Notes: a model not told the origin generated them from the sequence alone. A stretch of 64,000 bases of DNA from Rhizobium etli CFN 42 (GCF_000092045.1 NC_007761.1:2111001-2175000); one strand, 5' to 3'. Shown: positions 45,997 to 55,582, counted from the first letter of the stretch. Numbers and translations: made by a program.

Positions 45997-46736
45997 TCAA
46001 TGTGCGTGACCTCGATGTCGTCTTCGGATCGGGCAAATCAAGCAACCATGTCGTCAGGAGCATCAGTTTTCAGGTCAAGCCGGGCGAGACGCTCGGCATC
46101 GTCGGCGAATCCGGCTGCGGCAAATCGACGGTGCTGCGCTGCCTTGCCGGCATGGGGGCCGGCTGGACCGGCCAGATCGAGCTCGGCGGAAAACCGATCG
46201 GCAAGAAACGCTCCCGCGAGGAACTGACGCTTGCCCAGATGGTCTTTCAGGATCCTTATGGATCCCTGCATCCCCGCCATCGCATCGGCACCGCGCTCGC
46301 CGAGCCGCTGCGCGCCATGCGCCATTCCGAGATCTGGGCGAAGGTCGAAAAGGCATTGATCCAGGTGGGCCTGCCGGCAAGCTTCGCCAATCGGTTTCCG
46401 CACGAGCTTTCCGGTGGCCAGCGGCAGCGTGTAGCGATTGCCCGGGCGCTGATCCTGTCACCGCCCATCCTGCTTCTCGACGAGCCGACATCGGCGCTCG
46501 ACGTCTCAGTCCAGGCCGAAATCCTCAACCTGCTCGCCGATCAGCGCGAGGAGAAGGGGCTGACCTATCTGCTCGTCAGCCACGATCTCGCGGTCATCGC
46601 CCATATGTGCGACCGGGTGCTGATCATGAAGAATGGCGGCTTCGTCGACGAACTCACCAGGGCGGATCTGCAGGCCGGCACCACGCATGATGCCTATGCG
46701 CGCGAGCTGTTCGAGGCGAGCTTCATGGAAGCCTGA
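45993..46736 (+). CDS. ABC transporter ATPase (DppF-like)
   Basis: 247 aa. Walker A GESGCGKST, Q loop VFQDPYGSLHPRHRI, signature [15 protein letters not shown], Walker B ILLLDEPTSALDVSV and switch His in VSHDLAVI. Shorter than typical DppF, ending soon after the nucleotide-binding domain. It ends the five-gene importer operon, and its last 14 nt overlap the convergent FMN-reductase gene. Confidence 0.92.
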   Translation: MINVRDLDVVFGSGKSSNHVVRSISFQVKPGETLGIVGESGCGKSTVLRCLAGMGAGWTGQIELGGKPIGKKRSREELTLAQMVFQDPYGSLHPRHRIGTALAEPLRAMRHSEIWAKVEKALIQVGLPASFANRFPHELSGGQRQRVAIARALILSPPILLLDEPTSALDVSVQAEILNLLADQREEKGLTYLLVSHDLAVIAHMCDRVLIMKNGGFVDELTRADLQAGTTHDAYARELFEASFMEA

Positions 46737-47262
46737 CGGCTGGCGCGCAGTAATTTGCGAAAGCGTCGAGGAAACGGCGCATTTCCTCCTGATGCCGAGG
46801 GGCGGAAAGATGCGCGGCAACCTCATCAGGGGAAAGCTTCATCAGAGGAAGCCGCAGGAAAAGATCCTCGTTGAAACGATCGCTCAGCGTAGCGAGAATG
46901 ATGCGAAGCTGGTGGAGCATGTCGTCGCCGCGATGCGACGCATGTGCAAGCACGATCGGTTTGCCGATCACCTCGTTGCGGGAGACGAGCCAGTCGATGG
47001 CATTCTTCAGCCCGCCCGGAATCGACCGGATATATTCGGGGCTCGCCAGGATCAGCCCATCTGCCTCGGCAATCGCCTTTGCCAAAGCCGCCACTTCGAG
47101 CGGAGGGTCCTGCTCCAGGTCGGGCGAAAAGACCGGAAGCTCTCCCACGCGATCATAAACCGAAATCTCAAACGTCGAGCCGGCAACCGACTGCAGAGCA
47201 TAAAGCATCGCCGTGTTGGTGGAAGCCCGGCGGGCGCTTCCTGAAATGGCCAGGAGTTTCAT
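46723..47262 (-). CDS. NADPH-dependent FMN reductase family protein
   Basis: 179 aa. Flavodoxin-like: LAISGSARRASTNTAML binds FMN phosphate, and SPEYIRSIPGGLKNAIDWL is the family hallmark. It overlaps the LacI gene (ATGA at 47259-47262) on the same strand, and its 3' end overlaps the convergent DppF-like gene by 14 nt. It supplies reduced flavin or reduces quinones/azo compounds; the link to the LacI locus is positional. Confidence 0.9.
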   Translation of the reverse strand: MKLLAISGSARRASTNTAMLYALQSVAGSTFEISVYDRVGELPVFSPDLEQDPPLEVAALAKAIAEADGLILASPEYIRSIPGGLKNAIDWLVSRNEVIGKPIVLAHASHRGDDMLHQLRIILATLSDRFNEDLFLRLPLMKLSPDEVAAHLSAPRHQEEMRRFLDAFANYCAPAVRLP

Positions 47263-48314
47263 GAGTGCGGCGCAACCTCCTGCGGATGGCTGACGGCTGC
47301 GACGCTGCCTCTTTCGACGAGATGGCAGGAAAGCTCGACGCGCCGCCGCGGTGTCGCAAGGCCGAGCATCATGTCGCGCAACAGATCGAGCGCGGTGGCG
47401 CCGAGTTCGCGCATCGGAATATGCACGGTCGAAAGCGGCGGATTGAGAAAGGCTGATTGCGGCAGATCGTCTATGCCCATGACGGAAATATCCTTCGGCA
47501 CTGCGTAACCCATCGCCTGCAATCCGCGCACGGCGCCGTTGGCAAGACTGTCGCCCGCCGTCAGGACGGCGGTGAAGGAAAGGCCCTTGTCGCGGACGAG
47601 GCGGGTGATCGCCTCGGCGCCGAGTTCCGGCAGCCAGTCGTCGACCTCAAGTACCAGATCGGCATCGGCCTGCAGGCCATGATGCTGCAGGGCATCGCGC
47701 CAACCCTCCAGACGCCGCTCGATCGTCCGCCGCCCCGGCCGCAGCATAAACAGGATGCGTTCGTGCCCGGCCTCGATCAGCCGCTCGGCGGCGATGAAAG
47801 CGGCCGAGCGGTTGCAGGGCGTGACACTCGAAAGCCGCATATAGGGATCGTCGCTGTTGACGAGCACGACGGGCTTTCCGAGGCCGGCGGCCGCGGCCAG
47901 CATGTCCTCCTCGTCGACGGTCAGGATCAGCATGCCGCCGAAGCCAGGATTGTCCCGCATCTCGGCCATGACGCGGGCTTCATCCTCTTTGTCGGTAACG
48001 GGGCGCATCGCGACCTCGATGCCGAGGGCGGCCGCGCGGGCATTCAAGCCCTCGAGCACATGAAGCGTGAACTGGTTGCGGACATAGTCGATCATCGCCG
48101 CGCCGGAGGCGACGAGCATGACCTTCTTGCCGGCGACACTTGCCGGCAAGGCATAGCTGGCCGCACTTGCCGTTTCCAGCACCAGCTTGCGGATCTCGGG
48201 CCTGACGCCCTTTTCGCCGGCGAGCGCCCGCGACACCGTGCTGATCGATACGCCGCAGCGGGCGGCGATATCGTCGAGGCGCGTGCGCCTGCCTTTTTTC
48301 TGCTCCGCGGCCAT
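47259..48314 (-). CDS. LacI family transcriptional regulator
   Basis: 351 aa from the ATG at 48314, which has GAGGAAG upstream; the open frame to 48365 is disregarded. N-terminal headpiece: RLDDIAARCGVSISTVSRAL, followed by the hinge region. The sugar-binding core has VMGIDDLPQSAFLNPPLSTV. It is divergent from the 840-aa enzyme and the sugar importer, and presumably represses that set in the absence of the sugar. Confidence 0.93.
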   Translation of the reverse strand: MAAEQKKGRRTRLDDIAARCGVSISTVSRALAGEKGVRPEIRKLVLETASAASYALPASVAGKKVMLVASGAAMIDYVRNQFTLHVLEGLNARAAALGIEVAMRPVTDKEDEARVMAEMRDNPGFGGMLILTVDEEDMLAAAAGLGKPVVLVNSDDPYMRLSSVTPCNRSAAFIAAERLIEAGHERILFMLRPGRRTIERRLEGWRDALQHHGLQADADLVLEVDDWLPELGAEAITRLVRDKGLSFTAVLTAGDSLANGAVRGLQAMGYAVPKDISVMGIDDLPQSAFLNPPLSTVHIPMRELGATALDLLRDMMLGLATPRRRVELSCHLVERGSVAAVSHPQEVAPHS

Positions 48315-48503
48315 GACACTTCCTCGCTCCCGCTCCTTTATGCAAAAATCTTTCACGTTGCGCAAATGGAATGCCTATGCACAATTGCCCCCGAGGAGTC
48401 CGCGACAAGCGGCAGAGCAGGGAGGCTTTGAAGATGCGGCTTGACCGCCATCCATGCGTCGGCGTTTTCTCGAAAAACCCAAGGCAGCCGGAGCAGGTTT
48501 CAG

Positions 48504-51026
48504 ATGGCCGCTGAGCAGTTAGCCCATCTCCGCCGCGAAACCGCCAAGAATAGCCCGATCGTCTATTGGCAGCTCGGCCCTCTCTCGCAGGCGCGCTACG
48601 ACGTTGCCGACCGGCCAATGGAAGGCAGCATGGATCCGTTTTTCTTCGTCACCAAGATGAAGAACTTCATCCCGCATGAATATCCCTGCCGCACCGAATT
48701 CAAGAAATCCTCCGCCGGCCAAAGACCGCAACCGTTTGGCGAATTCGAGGCCATCCGCTGGTGGTTGCCCTTTGCCTCGCCGCGGGTCGATCTTTCCGGA
48801 TTCTGGTTTCGCCCGACCCGCATCGGCTGCTGGGCGCGCACCTTCCTCGATGCCGGCACGGCCGGGTCCGCCAGGCTCCGTCTGTCGACCTGCGGCGGCG
48901 CCATCCTCTTCGTCAACGGTCGCGAGCAGGGCTTCATGGCGCCCTACGAGCGCAATCTGGAAGCCCAGCAGATCTTCGAGATCGAACTTGTCGCCGGTCT
49001 CAACGAGATCCGCATCTATTTCGACGATCTTGCCGAGCGCGACGCCCGCTTCTATTTCCAGCTGGATTATCTCGACGGGCCGGAAGTGGAAACATCACTT
49101 CCCGCTCCGATCGCCGCCGATAAGGCGGACGGGCTGGAGGCGATCCTCGAAGGCATGCGCTTCGACCGCACAGCCTATCTCGGCGAGGACGTGACGATCC
49201 TGTTTCCCGCGCCGCTGCCGCTGGCGCTGAGCTGCCACGTCGAGATTGAAGGCGACTTCATGTCGGTCGAGCGCTTCGGTTATGATTTCGCGCTGGAGAA
49301 AGGCGCGACCAGGCTGGCGCTCGGAAGCTCGGCTGATATGCCAGCCGATTTCCGCCATTTCCGCATCACCTTCCAAACCGGTGCACTGTCGGTCGCCCGC
49401 ACCCTCGGCGTCGAGATCTGTCATCCCGCGCGGCAAGGGCCGGCGCCGGCTGCGCTGGAAGATCGCGTCGCCGAAGCGCTTGCTGAAGTCGCCGCCCATT
49501 CCGAGCCCGATACGGTCTGCGCTTTTGCCCGTCTGGCGCTGGGGCAGGGCGGCGAGGAAACCGAGGCGATGATTTCGGCCATGCTGCCGGTCATCGAGGA
49601 TTGCCACGACTGCGCCGATTTCGTGCTGGTGCCACTGCTCTTTGCCTATACGCGCTGGAGCGATCTTCTGTCACCGGAACTGCGCGGCAGGATCGAGCAA
49701 GCGGTCCTTGATTACCGCTATTGGATGGACGAGCCCGGCAACGACGTTCAGTGGTATTTTTCCGAAAACCACGCGTTGCTCTTCCACACCGCCGCCTATC
49801 TCGGCGGTCAGCTTTTCCCCGATGCCGTCTTCATCCGTTCCGGCCGCACCGGCGCCGAGCAGATGAAGGTCGGCGAAGAGCGGGTTCGCGCCTGGCTCGA
49901 TCATTTCGAGCGCTGGGAGATGGCCGAATGGAATTCCGTTCCCTATTTCCCGATCGACCTCAAGGGCCTGACGGTGCTCGCCGCCTGCGCGCCTGACGAG
50001 ACGATCCGCGCCCGCGCCAATGCCAGCATCGTCCGCCTGACGGAGATCGTCGCCCGCTCGGCCCATCATGGAATGCTGACCGGCAGCCAAGGCCGCTCCT
50101 ACGAACATACGCTTCGCCCCGGCCGCTCGGTCGAACTGTCAGGCATCGCCCGACTGCTCTGGGGCCGCGGCTGGTACGGCCGGCGCGTCCACGCGCTGCC
50201 GCAGCTTGCCGTCTGCATCCGCGATCACGGCCTGCGTTTTCCAGAGGCGCTGGCCGAAATCGCCTCGCACCAGTCTGATGATGCGCAGGAATGGACCTTC
50301 TCCCAGGGCGAAAACCGGTTCGCGGCCCTCTATCATTACAAGACGCGCGACACCGCGCTCGGCACCATTGCCCATTATCGCCCCGGCGCCTGGGGCTATC
50401 AGGAGACGGTGCTGCACCTGCGCCTGGGCGACCGGCCGGAAGCGCAGATCTGGATCAACCATCCCGGCGAAACCATCCAGTTCGGTTACGGCCGGCCGAG
50501 CTTCTGGGGCGGCTGCGGGACGCTGCCGCGCGTGCATCAGTATCGCGATCTGGCGATCCTCGATTTCGCCGTTCACGAAGGTCAGCCGGATTTCACCCAT
50601 GCCTGGTTTCCGCTCGAAGCTTTCGACGAGACGGCGCTCGACGGCAATGTGGCGCTCGCCCGCTCTGGTGGCGGCCTTGCAATGCTGATCGGCAACGGGC
50701 CGCTGGAGCCGGTGAAGCACGGCCCAACCACGGACATGGAACTGCGCCTGGCCGGCCGCAGCGGCCGCTGGATCGTCCGTCTCTCCGATCTCGGTCGCGA
50801 AAGCGGTCTCGACGGCATGCGGGCTCGTTTCGCCGCGCTCTCGGTCCGGCGCGACGGCGAGGGCGCCTTGGTCATCGTCGATCCTGATTATGGCGAGGTC
50901 ATCTTCGAGGAGGACGGCACGGTGCGCGCCGAAGGCCGCATTCTTCGACCCTCGGACTGGTCGGTGCGGGGAGACGCGGTACATCTGACGATACCGGGCA
51001 GGCAGCTTCGGCGGGCGGCCTCGTAG
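48504..51026 (+). CDS. Large uncharacterised cytoplasmic protein, possible glycan-degrading enzyme, 840 aa
   Basis: From the ATG at 48504 (weak GGAG about 10 nt upstream; the frame is open to 48441). No signal peptide or membrane segment. The region at about residues 100-200 looks like a beta-sandwich (LSTCGGAILFVNGREQGF). A helix-rich middle (about 290-600) resembles an alpha/alpha toroid, with SENHALLFHTAAYLGG (Asn422, His423, His428), YFPIDLKGL and GSQGRSYEHTLRPG (Tyr533, His535). A beta-rich C-terminal part follows (about 600-840). This layout is like heparinase II/III or alginate-lyase relatives, but no diagnostic signature is met. It lies between a LacI gene and a sugar importer, which supports action on an imported glycan. 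Confidence 0.75.
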   Translation: MAAEQLAHLRRETAKNSPIVYWQLGPLSQARYDVADRPMEGSMDPFFFVTKMKNFIPHEYPCRTEFKKSSAGQRPQPFGEFEAIRWWLPFASPRVDLSGFWFRPTRIGCWARTFLDAGTAGSARLRLSTCGGAILFVNGREQGFMAPYERNLEAQQIFEIELVAGLNEIRIYFDDLAERDARFYFQLDYLDGPEVETSLPAPIAADKADGLEAILEGMRFDRTAYLGEDVTILFPAPLPLALSCHVEIEGDFMSVERFGYDFALEKGATRLALGSSADMPADFRHFRITFQTGALSVARTLGVEICHPARQGPAPAALEDRVAEALAEVAAHSEPDTVCAFARLALGQGGEETEAMISAMLPVIEDCHDCADFVLVPLLFAYTRWSDLLSPELRGRIEQAVLDYRYWMDEPGNDVQWYFSENHALLFHTAAYLGGQLFPDAVFIRSGRTGAEQMKVGEERVRAWLDHFERWEMAEWNSVPYFPIDLKGLTVLAACAPDETIRARANASIVRLTEIVARSAHHGMLTGSQGRSYEHTLRPGRSVELSGIARLLWGRGWYGRRVHALPQLAVCIRDHGLRFPEALAEIASHQSDDAQEWTFSQGENRFAALYHYKTRDTALGTIAHYRPGAWGYQETVLHLRLGDRPEAQIWINHPGETIQFGYGRPSFWGGCGTLPRVHQYRDLAILDFAVHEGQPDFTHAWFPLEAFDETALDGNVALARSGGGLAMLIGNGPLEPVKHGPTTDMELRLAGRSGRWIVRLSDLGRESGLDGMRARFAALSVRRDGEGALVIVDPDYGEVIFEEDGTVRAEGRILRPSDWSVRGDAVHLTIPGRQLRRAAS

Positions 51027-51092
51027 ACGACGCGCCCGGCAGGTGGAGGACCCGGCCGGGCGCAGGAATTCAGCGGTCAAGAGGAGGAGACT

Positions 51093-52352
51093 ATGACCAG
51101 AATGAAATCGATCGGCGCGGCTTTTGCTGCGGTTCTCTTGAGTTCCGTTGCCGCCCATGCCGGCGACGTGCGCATCATGTGGTATTCCGATGGCGGCGAA
51201 GGCGCTGTCATCAAGGATCTGCTGGCCCGCTTCTCCAAGGCCAATCCCGATGTCAACGTCATCCTCGACGAGGTCTCCTATGACGTCGTCAAGGAGCAGC
51301 TGCCGGTACAGCTCGAAGCCGGCAAGGGGCCGGATATCGCCCGCGTCACCAACTTGAAGGCGCAGGCGCAGCACTGGCTCGATCTTCGCCCCCTGTTGGC
51401 TGATGCGAAATATTGGGACGACAATTTCGGCGCCCAGGCTGATTGGATGCGCCCAGACGGCTCGAACGCCATCACCGGCTTCATGACCCAGCTGACGCTG
51501 ACCGGCGGCTTCGTCAACAAGACGCTGTTCGAACAGGCCGGCGTCGAAATTCCCGGCCCGAAAGCGACCTGGGATGACTGGGCGGCCGCCGCCAAGAAGG
51601 TCGCCGACAGTCAGAAGGTGTTCGCCATGGCGATCGACCGCTCCGGCCACCGCGTCTCCGGCCCGAACATTTCCTACGGCGCCAACTACATCGCTGCCGA
51701 CGGCAAGCCGGCGCCGATCGATCAGGGATCCAAGGAATTCCTCAGCCGCTTCGTCAAGTGGAACGAGGAGGGGATCGTTAACAAGGATGTCTGGGTCAGC
51801 GCCGCCGGCACCACCTATCGCGCCGCCGCCGAGGACTTCATCAATGGCGGCCTTGCCTATTATTACTCGGGAAGCTGGCAGATTTCGGGCTTCGCCCAAA
51901 AAATCGGTGACAGTTTCGATTGGGTGATGGCGGGGAGCCCCTGCGGCACGGTCGCCTGTACCGGTATGCAGGGTGGCGCTGGCCTCGTCGCGGTCAAATA
52001 CACCAAGAACCCGAAAGACGTCGCCAAGGTCATGGATTATCTGGCCGGCGCCGATGTCCAGAAGGAGTTTGCCGAACGCAGCCTGTTCATTCCGGCGCAT
52101 AAAGGCGTCGCTGCCGGCCAGGTGGACTTCAAGACCGACAATCCGCATGTGAAGGCGGCGCTGAAGGCCTTCGTCGAGTCGGCGGCGCAGACGGCCGCGC
52201 CCGCCATGAGGCTGCCCGGCTGGAAGTGGTCGGACGCCTATTACAGCGCCATCGTTGCCCGCATCAGCCAGGTTATCGCCGGCGAGATGAAGCTCGACGA
52301 CGCCTATGCCCGCATCGACGAGGACATCAAGGCCAAGGTCGGCGCCAACTGA
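51093..52352 (+). CDS. Sugar ABC transporter substrate-binding protein (family 1)
   Basis: 419 aa, with GAGGAG before the ATG. Signal peptide MTRMKSIGAAFAAVLLSSV, cleavage after AAHA. MalE-type core: IMWYSDGGEGAVIKDLLARF, GKGPDIARVTNLKAQAQ, PGPKATWDDWAAAAKKV and GGLAYYYSGSWQISGF. It is 66 nt downstream of the 840-aa gene and begins the second sugar importer. Confidence 0.93.
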   Translation: MTRMKSIGAAFAAVLLSSVAAHAGDVRIMWYSDGGEGAVIKDLLARFSKANPDVNVILDEVSYDVVKEQLPVQLEAGKGPDIARVTNLKAQAQHWLDLRPLLADAKYWDDNFGAQADWMRPDGSNAITGFMTQLTLTGGFVNKTLFEQAGVEIPGPKATWDDWAAAAKKVADSQKVFAMAIDRSGHRVSGPNISYGANYIAADGKPAPIDQGSKEFLSRFVKWNEEGIVNKDVWVSAAGTTYRAAAEDFINGGLAYYYSGSWQISGFAQKIGDSFDWVMAGSPCGTVACTGMQGGAGLVAVKYTKNPKDVAKVMDYLAGADVQKEFAERSLFIPAHKGVAAGQVDFKTDNPHVKAALKAFVESAAQTAAPAMRLPGWKWSDAYYSAIVARISQVIAGEMKLDDAYARIDEDIKAKVGAN

Positions 52353-52363
52353 CGGAAGAATGG

Positions 52364-53401
52364 ATGGCGGACGCAACGGTTTCTTCCAAAGCGCCGGCAA
52401 AGGCCGGTGTGCGGCAGGCGCTTCTGGCGCCTGTCCATCTTGTCATGGGGCTCGTCGACGTGCCGATGCGCGCCTGGCAAAAATTGACCGGCCTGAACGG
52501 CATGGCGGGCATCTTCCTGGCGCCTAACATGCTGATCTTCAGCGTCTTCGTGCTCCTGCCGCTGGTCATCAACTTCGTCTATTCGACGACGAGCGGCAGC
52601 GGCGTCTTCCTGCAGAACAGGACCTATGTCGGCGCCGAGCAGTACCGAATCCTCTTCGACTGCGGCTCCTATCTCGATCCCGCGACCTGCGCGGCCGACA
52701 CCTTTTGGGCGGCCGTGCGCAACACCGCCGTCTTCGTCGTCTTCCAGGTGAGCGCGATGCTCATCGCGGCGCTGGCGACGGCTTTGATCCTCAATCGCGA
52801 GCTTTCCAATCGCGGCTTCTGGCGCGCAGTGTTCTTCTTTCCGGTGCTGCTGTCGCCCGTCGTCGTCGGGCTGATCTGGAAGTGGATCCTGCAGCGCCAG
52901 GGGCTGTTGAACTATGCGCTGAGCCCCTTCGGATTCGAGCCCTTCTCCTGGCTCAGCGATCGGTTCTGGGCCTTTTTCTTCGCCGTCTTCGTCTCTGTCT
53001 GGGCGCATATGGGCTTTTACGCGCTGATCCTGCTCGCCGGCCTGCAGGCAATCCCGAGGGATCTCTATGAGGCGGCGGCCATGGACAAGGCGAGCCCGAC
53101 CCGCATCTTCCGGCGCATCACCCTGCCACTGTTGATGCCGAACCTCATCGTCGTCCTGGTGCTGGCGCTGATCCGCGCCGTGCAGATCTTCGATGAGGTC
53201 TTTGTGCTCACAGGCGGGGGGCCCGGCACCAGCACCATGTACATCACCCAGTTTATTTACGAGACCGGCTTTGCGAGTTCGCTGCGCAATCCGGGGCTTG
53301 CCTCGGCCGCCTCGATCCTGATGGGCATCGTCCTCGTGATCTTGACGCTGGTCCAGCTCGCCGCCAGCGGCCGCAACGAGAAGAAGGCGAAACGCCAATG
53401 A
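52364..53401 (+). CDS. Sugar ABC transporter permease (MalF-like)
   Basis: 345 aa from the ATG at 52364, with GGAAGA upstream; the frame runs back into the binding-protein gene. About six transmembrane segments plus a longer cytoplasmic N-terminus (residues 1-50). Coupling loop YEAAAMDKASPTRIFRRITL. It overlaps the next permease gene by 4 nt. Confidence 0.92.
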   Translation: MADATVSSKAPAKAGVRQALLAPVHLVMGLVDVPMRAWQKLTGLNGMAGIFLAPNMLIFSVFVLLPLVINFVYSTTSGSGVFLQNRTYVGAEQYRILFDCGSYLDPATCAADTFWAAVRNTAVFVVFQVSAMLIAALATALILNRELSNRGFWRAVFFFPVLLSPVVVGLIWKWILQRQGLLNYALSPFGFEPFSWLSDRFWAFFFAVFVSVWAHMGFYALILLAGLQAIPRDLYEAAAMDKASPTRIFRRITLPLLMPNLIVVLVLALIRAVQIFDEVFVLTGGGPGTSTMYITQFIYETGFASSLRNPGLASAASILMGIVLVILTLVQLAASGRNEKKAKRQ

Positions 53402-54447
53402 GCGCCGTCACCACCTTCCTGTTCCGCCGCCGCGGCCGCGGCTGGCACTGGACCGACGTCGTCACCTGGATCTGGCTGATCTCCGGCGTTTTCCTGATGT
53501 TCGGCCCGGCCGTCTGGCTCGTCTTCTCCTCCTTCAAGACGCCGGCGGCGCTCGCCGAGTTCCCGCCCTCATTGCTGCCCTATGTCACCGAGCAGGCCGT
53601 GGTGCCGGGTTACGACAAACCGCTGCCGCTCTATAACGTGACCATGCCGGATGGCAGTAAACGCGTGCTCGCCGAAGTCCGCCGCATCGGCATCATGGGC
53701 CAGATGGTCGATCCGAAACAGCCAGGAGAGATCGTCAAGGTCAACATCAAGGATCGCACGCCGGTGCGTAAGGTGGAATTTGCCGCCGGCAACTACACCG
53801 AGCCTTTCCAGCGCTTCGACTTCTTCCTGTTCCTGCGCAATTCTGTCTTCGTGACGATCGTGGCGACGGCAATCACGCTGCTCGTCAATTCGATGGCCGC
53901 CTTCGCGTTGTCGAAATACCAGTTCCCCGGCCGCACTGCCGTCATGCTGATGATCCTGGCAACGTTGATGGTGCCGCTCTCGGTGATCGTCGTGCCGCTC
54001 TATTCGGTCATCGGCAGTTTGAACCTCTTCGACAGCCTCTGGGGCGTTATCCTGCCGACGGTCGCCACCCCAACGGGCGTCTTCCTGCTGCGGCAATATA
54101 TGCTCACCATCCCCGACGAGCTGATCGACGCCGCGCGCATGGACAAGGCCAGCGAATGGCAGATCTACTGGCGCATCATCCTGCCGCTGTCGGCCCCGGC
54201 GCTGGCGGTGCTGGCGATCTTCTCGGTCGTCTGGCGCTGGAACGACTTCCTCTGGCCGCTGATCGTGCTGTCGCGCAAGGAACTCTACACGCTGCAGGTC
54301 GGGCTCAACGTCTATGCCGGCGAGCTCAATGTGCAGTGGCATTATATTCTTGCCATGACCGTTGTCTCGATGATCCCTGTCGTGCTGATCTTCGTCTTCC
54401 TGCAGCGCTTCATCACCACTGGGATCGCCGGCTCCGGACTGAAATAA
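53398..54447 (+). CDS. Sugar ABC transporter permease (MalG-like) with enlarged periplasmic loop
   Basis: 349 aa. Six transmembrane segments; a periplasmic loop of about 100 residues follows the first one (residues about 45-140), longer than in the family norm and as in some alpha-glucoside permeases. Coupling loop ELIDAARMDKASEWQIYWRI. It overlaps the MalF-like gene by 4 nt and is followed 18 nt later by the ATPase gene. Confidence 0.92.
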   Translation: MSAVTTFLFRRRGRGWHWTDVVTWIWLISGVFLMFGPAVWLVFSSFKTPAALAEFPPSLLPYVTEQAVVPGYDKPLPLYNVTMPDGSKRVLAEVRRIGIMGQMVDPKQPGEIVKVNIKDRTPVRKVEFAAGNYTEPFQRFDFFLFLRNSVFVTIVATAITLLVNSMAAFALSKYQFPGRTAVMLMILATLMVPLSVIVVPLYSVIGSLNLFDSLWGVILPTVATPTGVFLLRQYMLTIPDELIDAARMDKASEWQIYWRIILPLSAPALAVLAIFSVVWRWNDFLWPLIVLSRKELYTLQVGLNVYAGELNVQWHYILAMTVVSMIPVVLIFVFLQRFITTGIAGSGLK

Positions 54448-54465
54448 TATCACAGAGGAGAGTGC

Positions 54466-55545
54466 ATGAGCGGGCTCGAGCTCAGGAACATCGTCAAGAA
54501 TTTCGGTGCCGTCGAGGTCATCCGCGATGTCTCGCTTGCGGTCAACGACGGCGAATTCATCGCCTTCGTCGGCCCGTCCGGCTGCGGGAAATCGACGCTC
54601 TTGCGGCTGATCGCCGGCCTCGACAAGCCGACGGGCGGCAGCATCGCCATCGACGGCACGGATGTCACCGAGATCGGCGCCGCCGACCGCGGCCTCGCCA
54701 TGGTCTTCCAGTCCTATGCGCTCTATCCGCATATGAGCGTCAGGGAAAACCTGGCCTTCGGCCTCGAAAATACCAAGGTGCCCAAGGCCGAGATCGAAGC
54801 CCGCATCGCTGACGCTGCCCGCATGCTGGAGATCGAGCCCTTCCTGCAGCGCCGCCCGGGTCAGCTCTCCGGCGGCCAGCGCCAGCGCGTCGCGATCGGC
54901 CGCGCCATCGTCCGCCGCCCGGATGCCTTCCTGCTCGACGAGCCGCTGTCGAACCTCGATGCCGAACTGCGTGTCACGATGCGCGCCGAGCTCGCGGCCC
55001 TTCATGCCCGGCTGAAGGCGACGATGATCTACGTCACCCACGATCAGGTCGAGGCAATGACGCTTGCCAACCGCATCGTCGTGCTGAGAAGCGGCCGGAT
55101 CGAACAGATCGGAACGCCGCTGGAACTCTATAACAAGCCGGCCAACCGCTTCGTCGCCGGCTTCATCGGCGCGCCGCACATGAATTTCCTGGAAGGCTCG
55201 ATCATCGGCCACGAGAACGGTTTTGCCGAGGTCGAAACCGTCGGCGGCCATCGCCTTTCGGTCACTGCCCGGGAGACGCGCCCGGCGGGCGAAAGGGTCA
55301 GCATCGGCATCCGGCCGCAGCACATCACCCTGGCCGATGGAGCTGCCGCAGGCCGGCTGGACACAAGGGTCATCCTTGTCGAGGAACTAGGGTCCGAAAC
55401 CGTCGTCCACACCGAGGCATCAGGCAAGAAACTGATCGCGGTCTTCGCCGGCCAGCAGCAGATGAAATCGGGTGACAGCCTGCCGCTCCATCTCGATCCC
55501 GCCGTGCTGCACCTCTTCGGCGAAGATGGCCGACGCTTGTCTTGA
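54466..55545 (+). CDS. Sugar ABC transporter ATPase (MalK/UgpC-like)
   Basis: 359 aa; GAGGAG precedes the ATG. Walker [11 protein letters not shown] loop [12 protein letters not shown], signature [16 protein letters not shown], Walker [15 protein letters not shown], switch His in YVTHDQVEAMTL. C-terminal regulatory OB-type domain. It is a close relative of the ATPase at 37452-38525 and completes the second importer. Confidence 0.93.
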   Translation: MSGLELRNIVKNFGAVEVIRDVSLAVNDGEFIAFVGPSGCGKSTLLRLIAGLDKPTGGSIAIDGTDVTEIGAADRGLAMVFQSYALYPHMSVRENLAFGLENTKVPKAEIEARIADAARMLEIEPFLQRRPGQLSGGQRQRVAIGRAIVRRPDAFLLDEPLSNLDAELRVTMRAELAALHARLKATMIYVTHDQVEAMTLANRIVVLRSGRIEQIGTPLELYNKPANRFVAGFIGAPHMNFLEGSIIGHENGFAEVETVGGHRLSVTARETRPAGERVSIGIRPQHITLADGAAAGRLDTRVILVEELGSETVVHTEASGKKLIAVFAGQQQMKSGDSLPLHLDPAVLHLFGEDGRRLS

Positions 55546-55556
55546 GAGCCGAAAAA

Positions 55557-55582
55557 GCCCGCGCCGGAATGGAGGCGCGGGC
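55557..55582. terminator. Bidirectional rho-independent terminator
   Basis: Nine-bp GC stem GCCCGCGCC / GGCGCGGGC (55557-55565 and 55574-55582). A T run follows on the minus strand (AAAAA at 55552-55556), and a weaker T-rich run (AGAATTTT) follows on the plus strand. It separates the convergent ABC ATPase and KGG-protein genes. Confidence 0.75.

Noticed and set aside
50139-52400. A 753-codon open frame on the minus strand
   Set aside because: It lies antiparallel to the 840-aa gene and the sugar-binding-protein gene in high-GC codon-biased DNA; no ribosome site, no family motif, and the plus-strand genes are well supported.
53569-55323. A 584-codon minus-strand open frame
   Set aside because: Shadow of the permease and MalK-like ATPase genes on the plus strand, rich in Asp/His/Arg as such shadows are.
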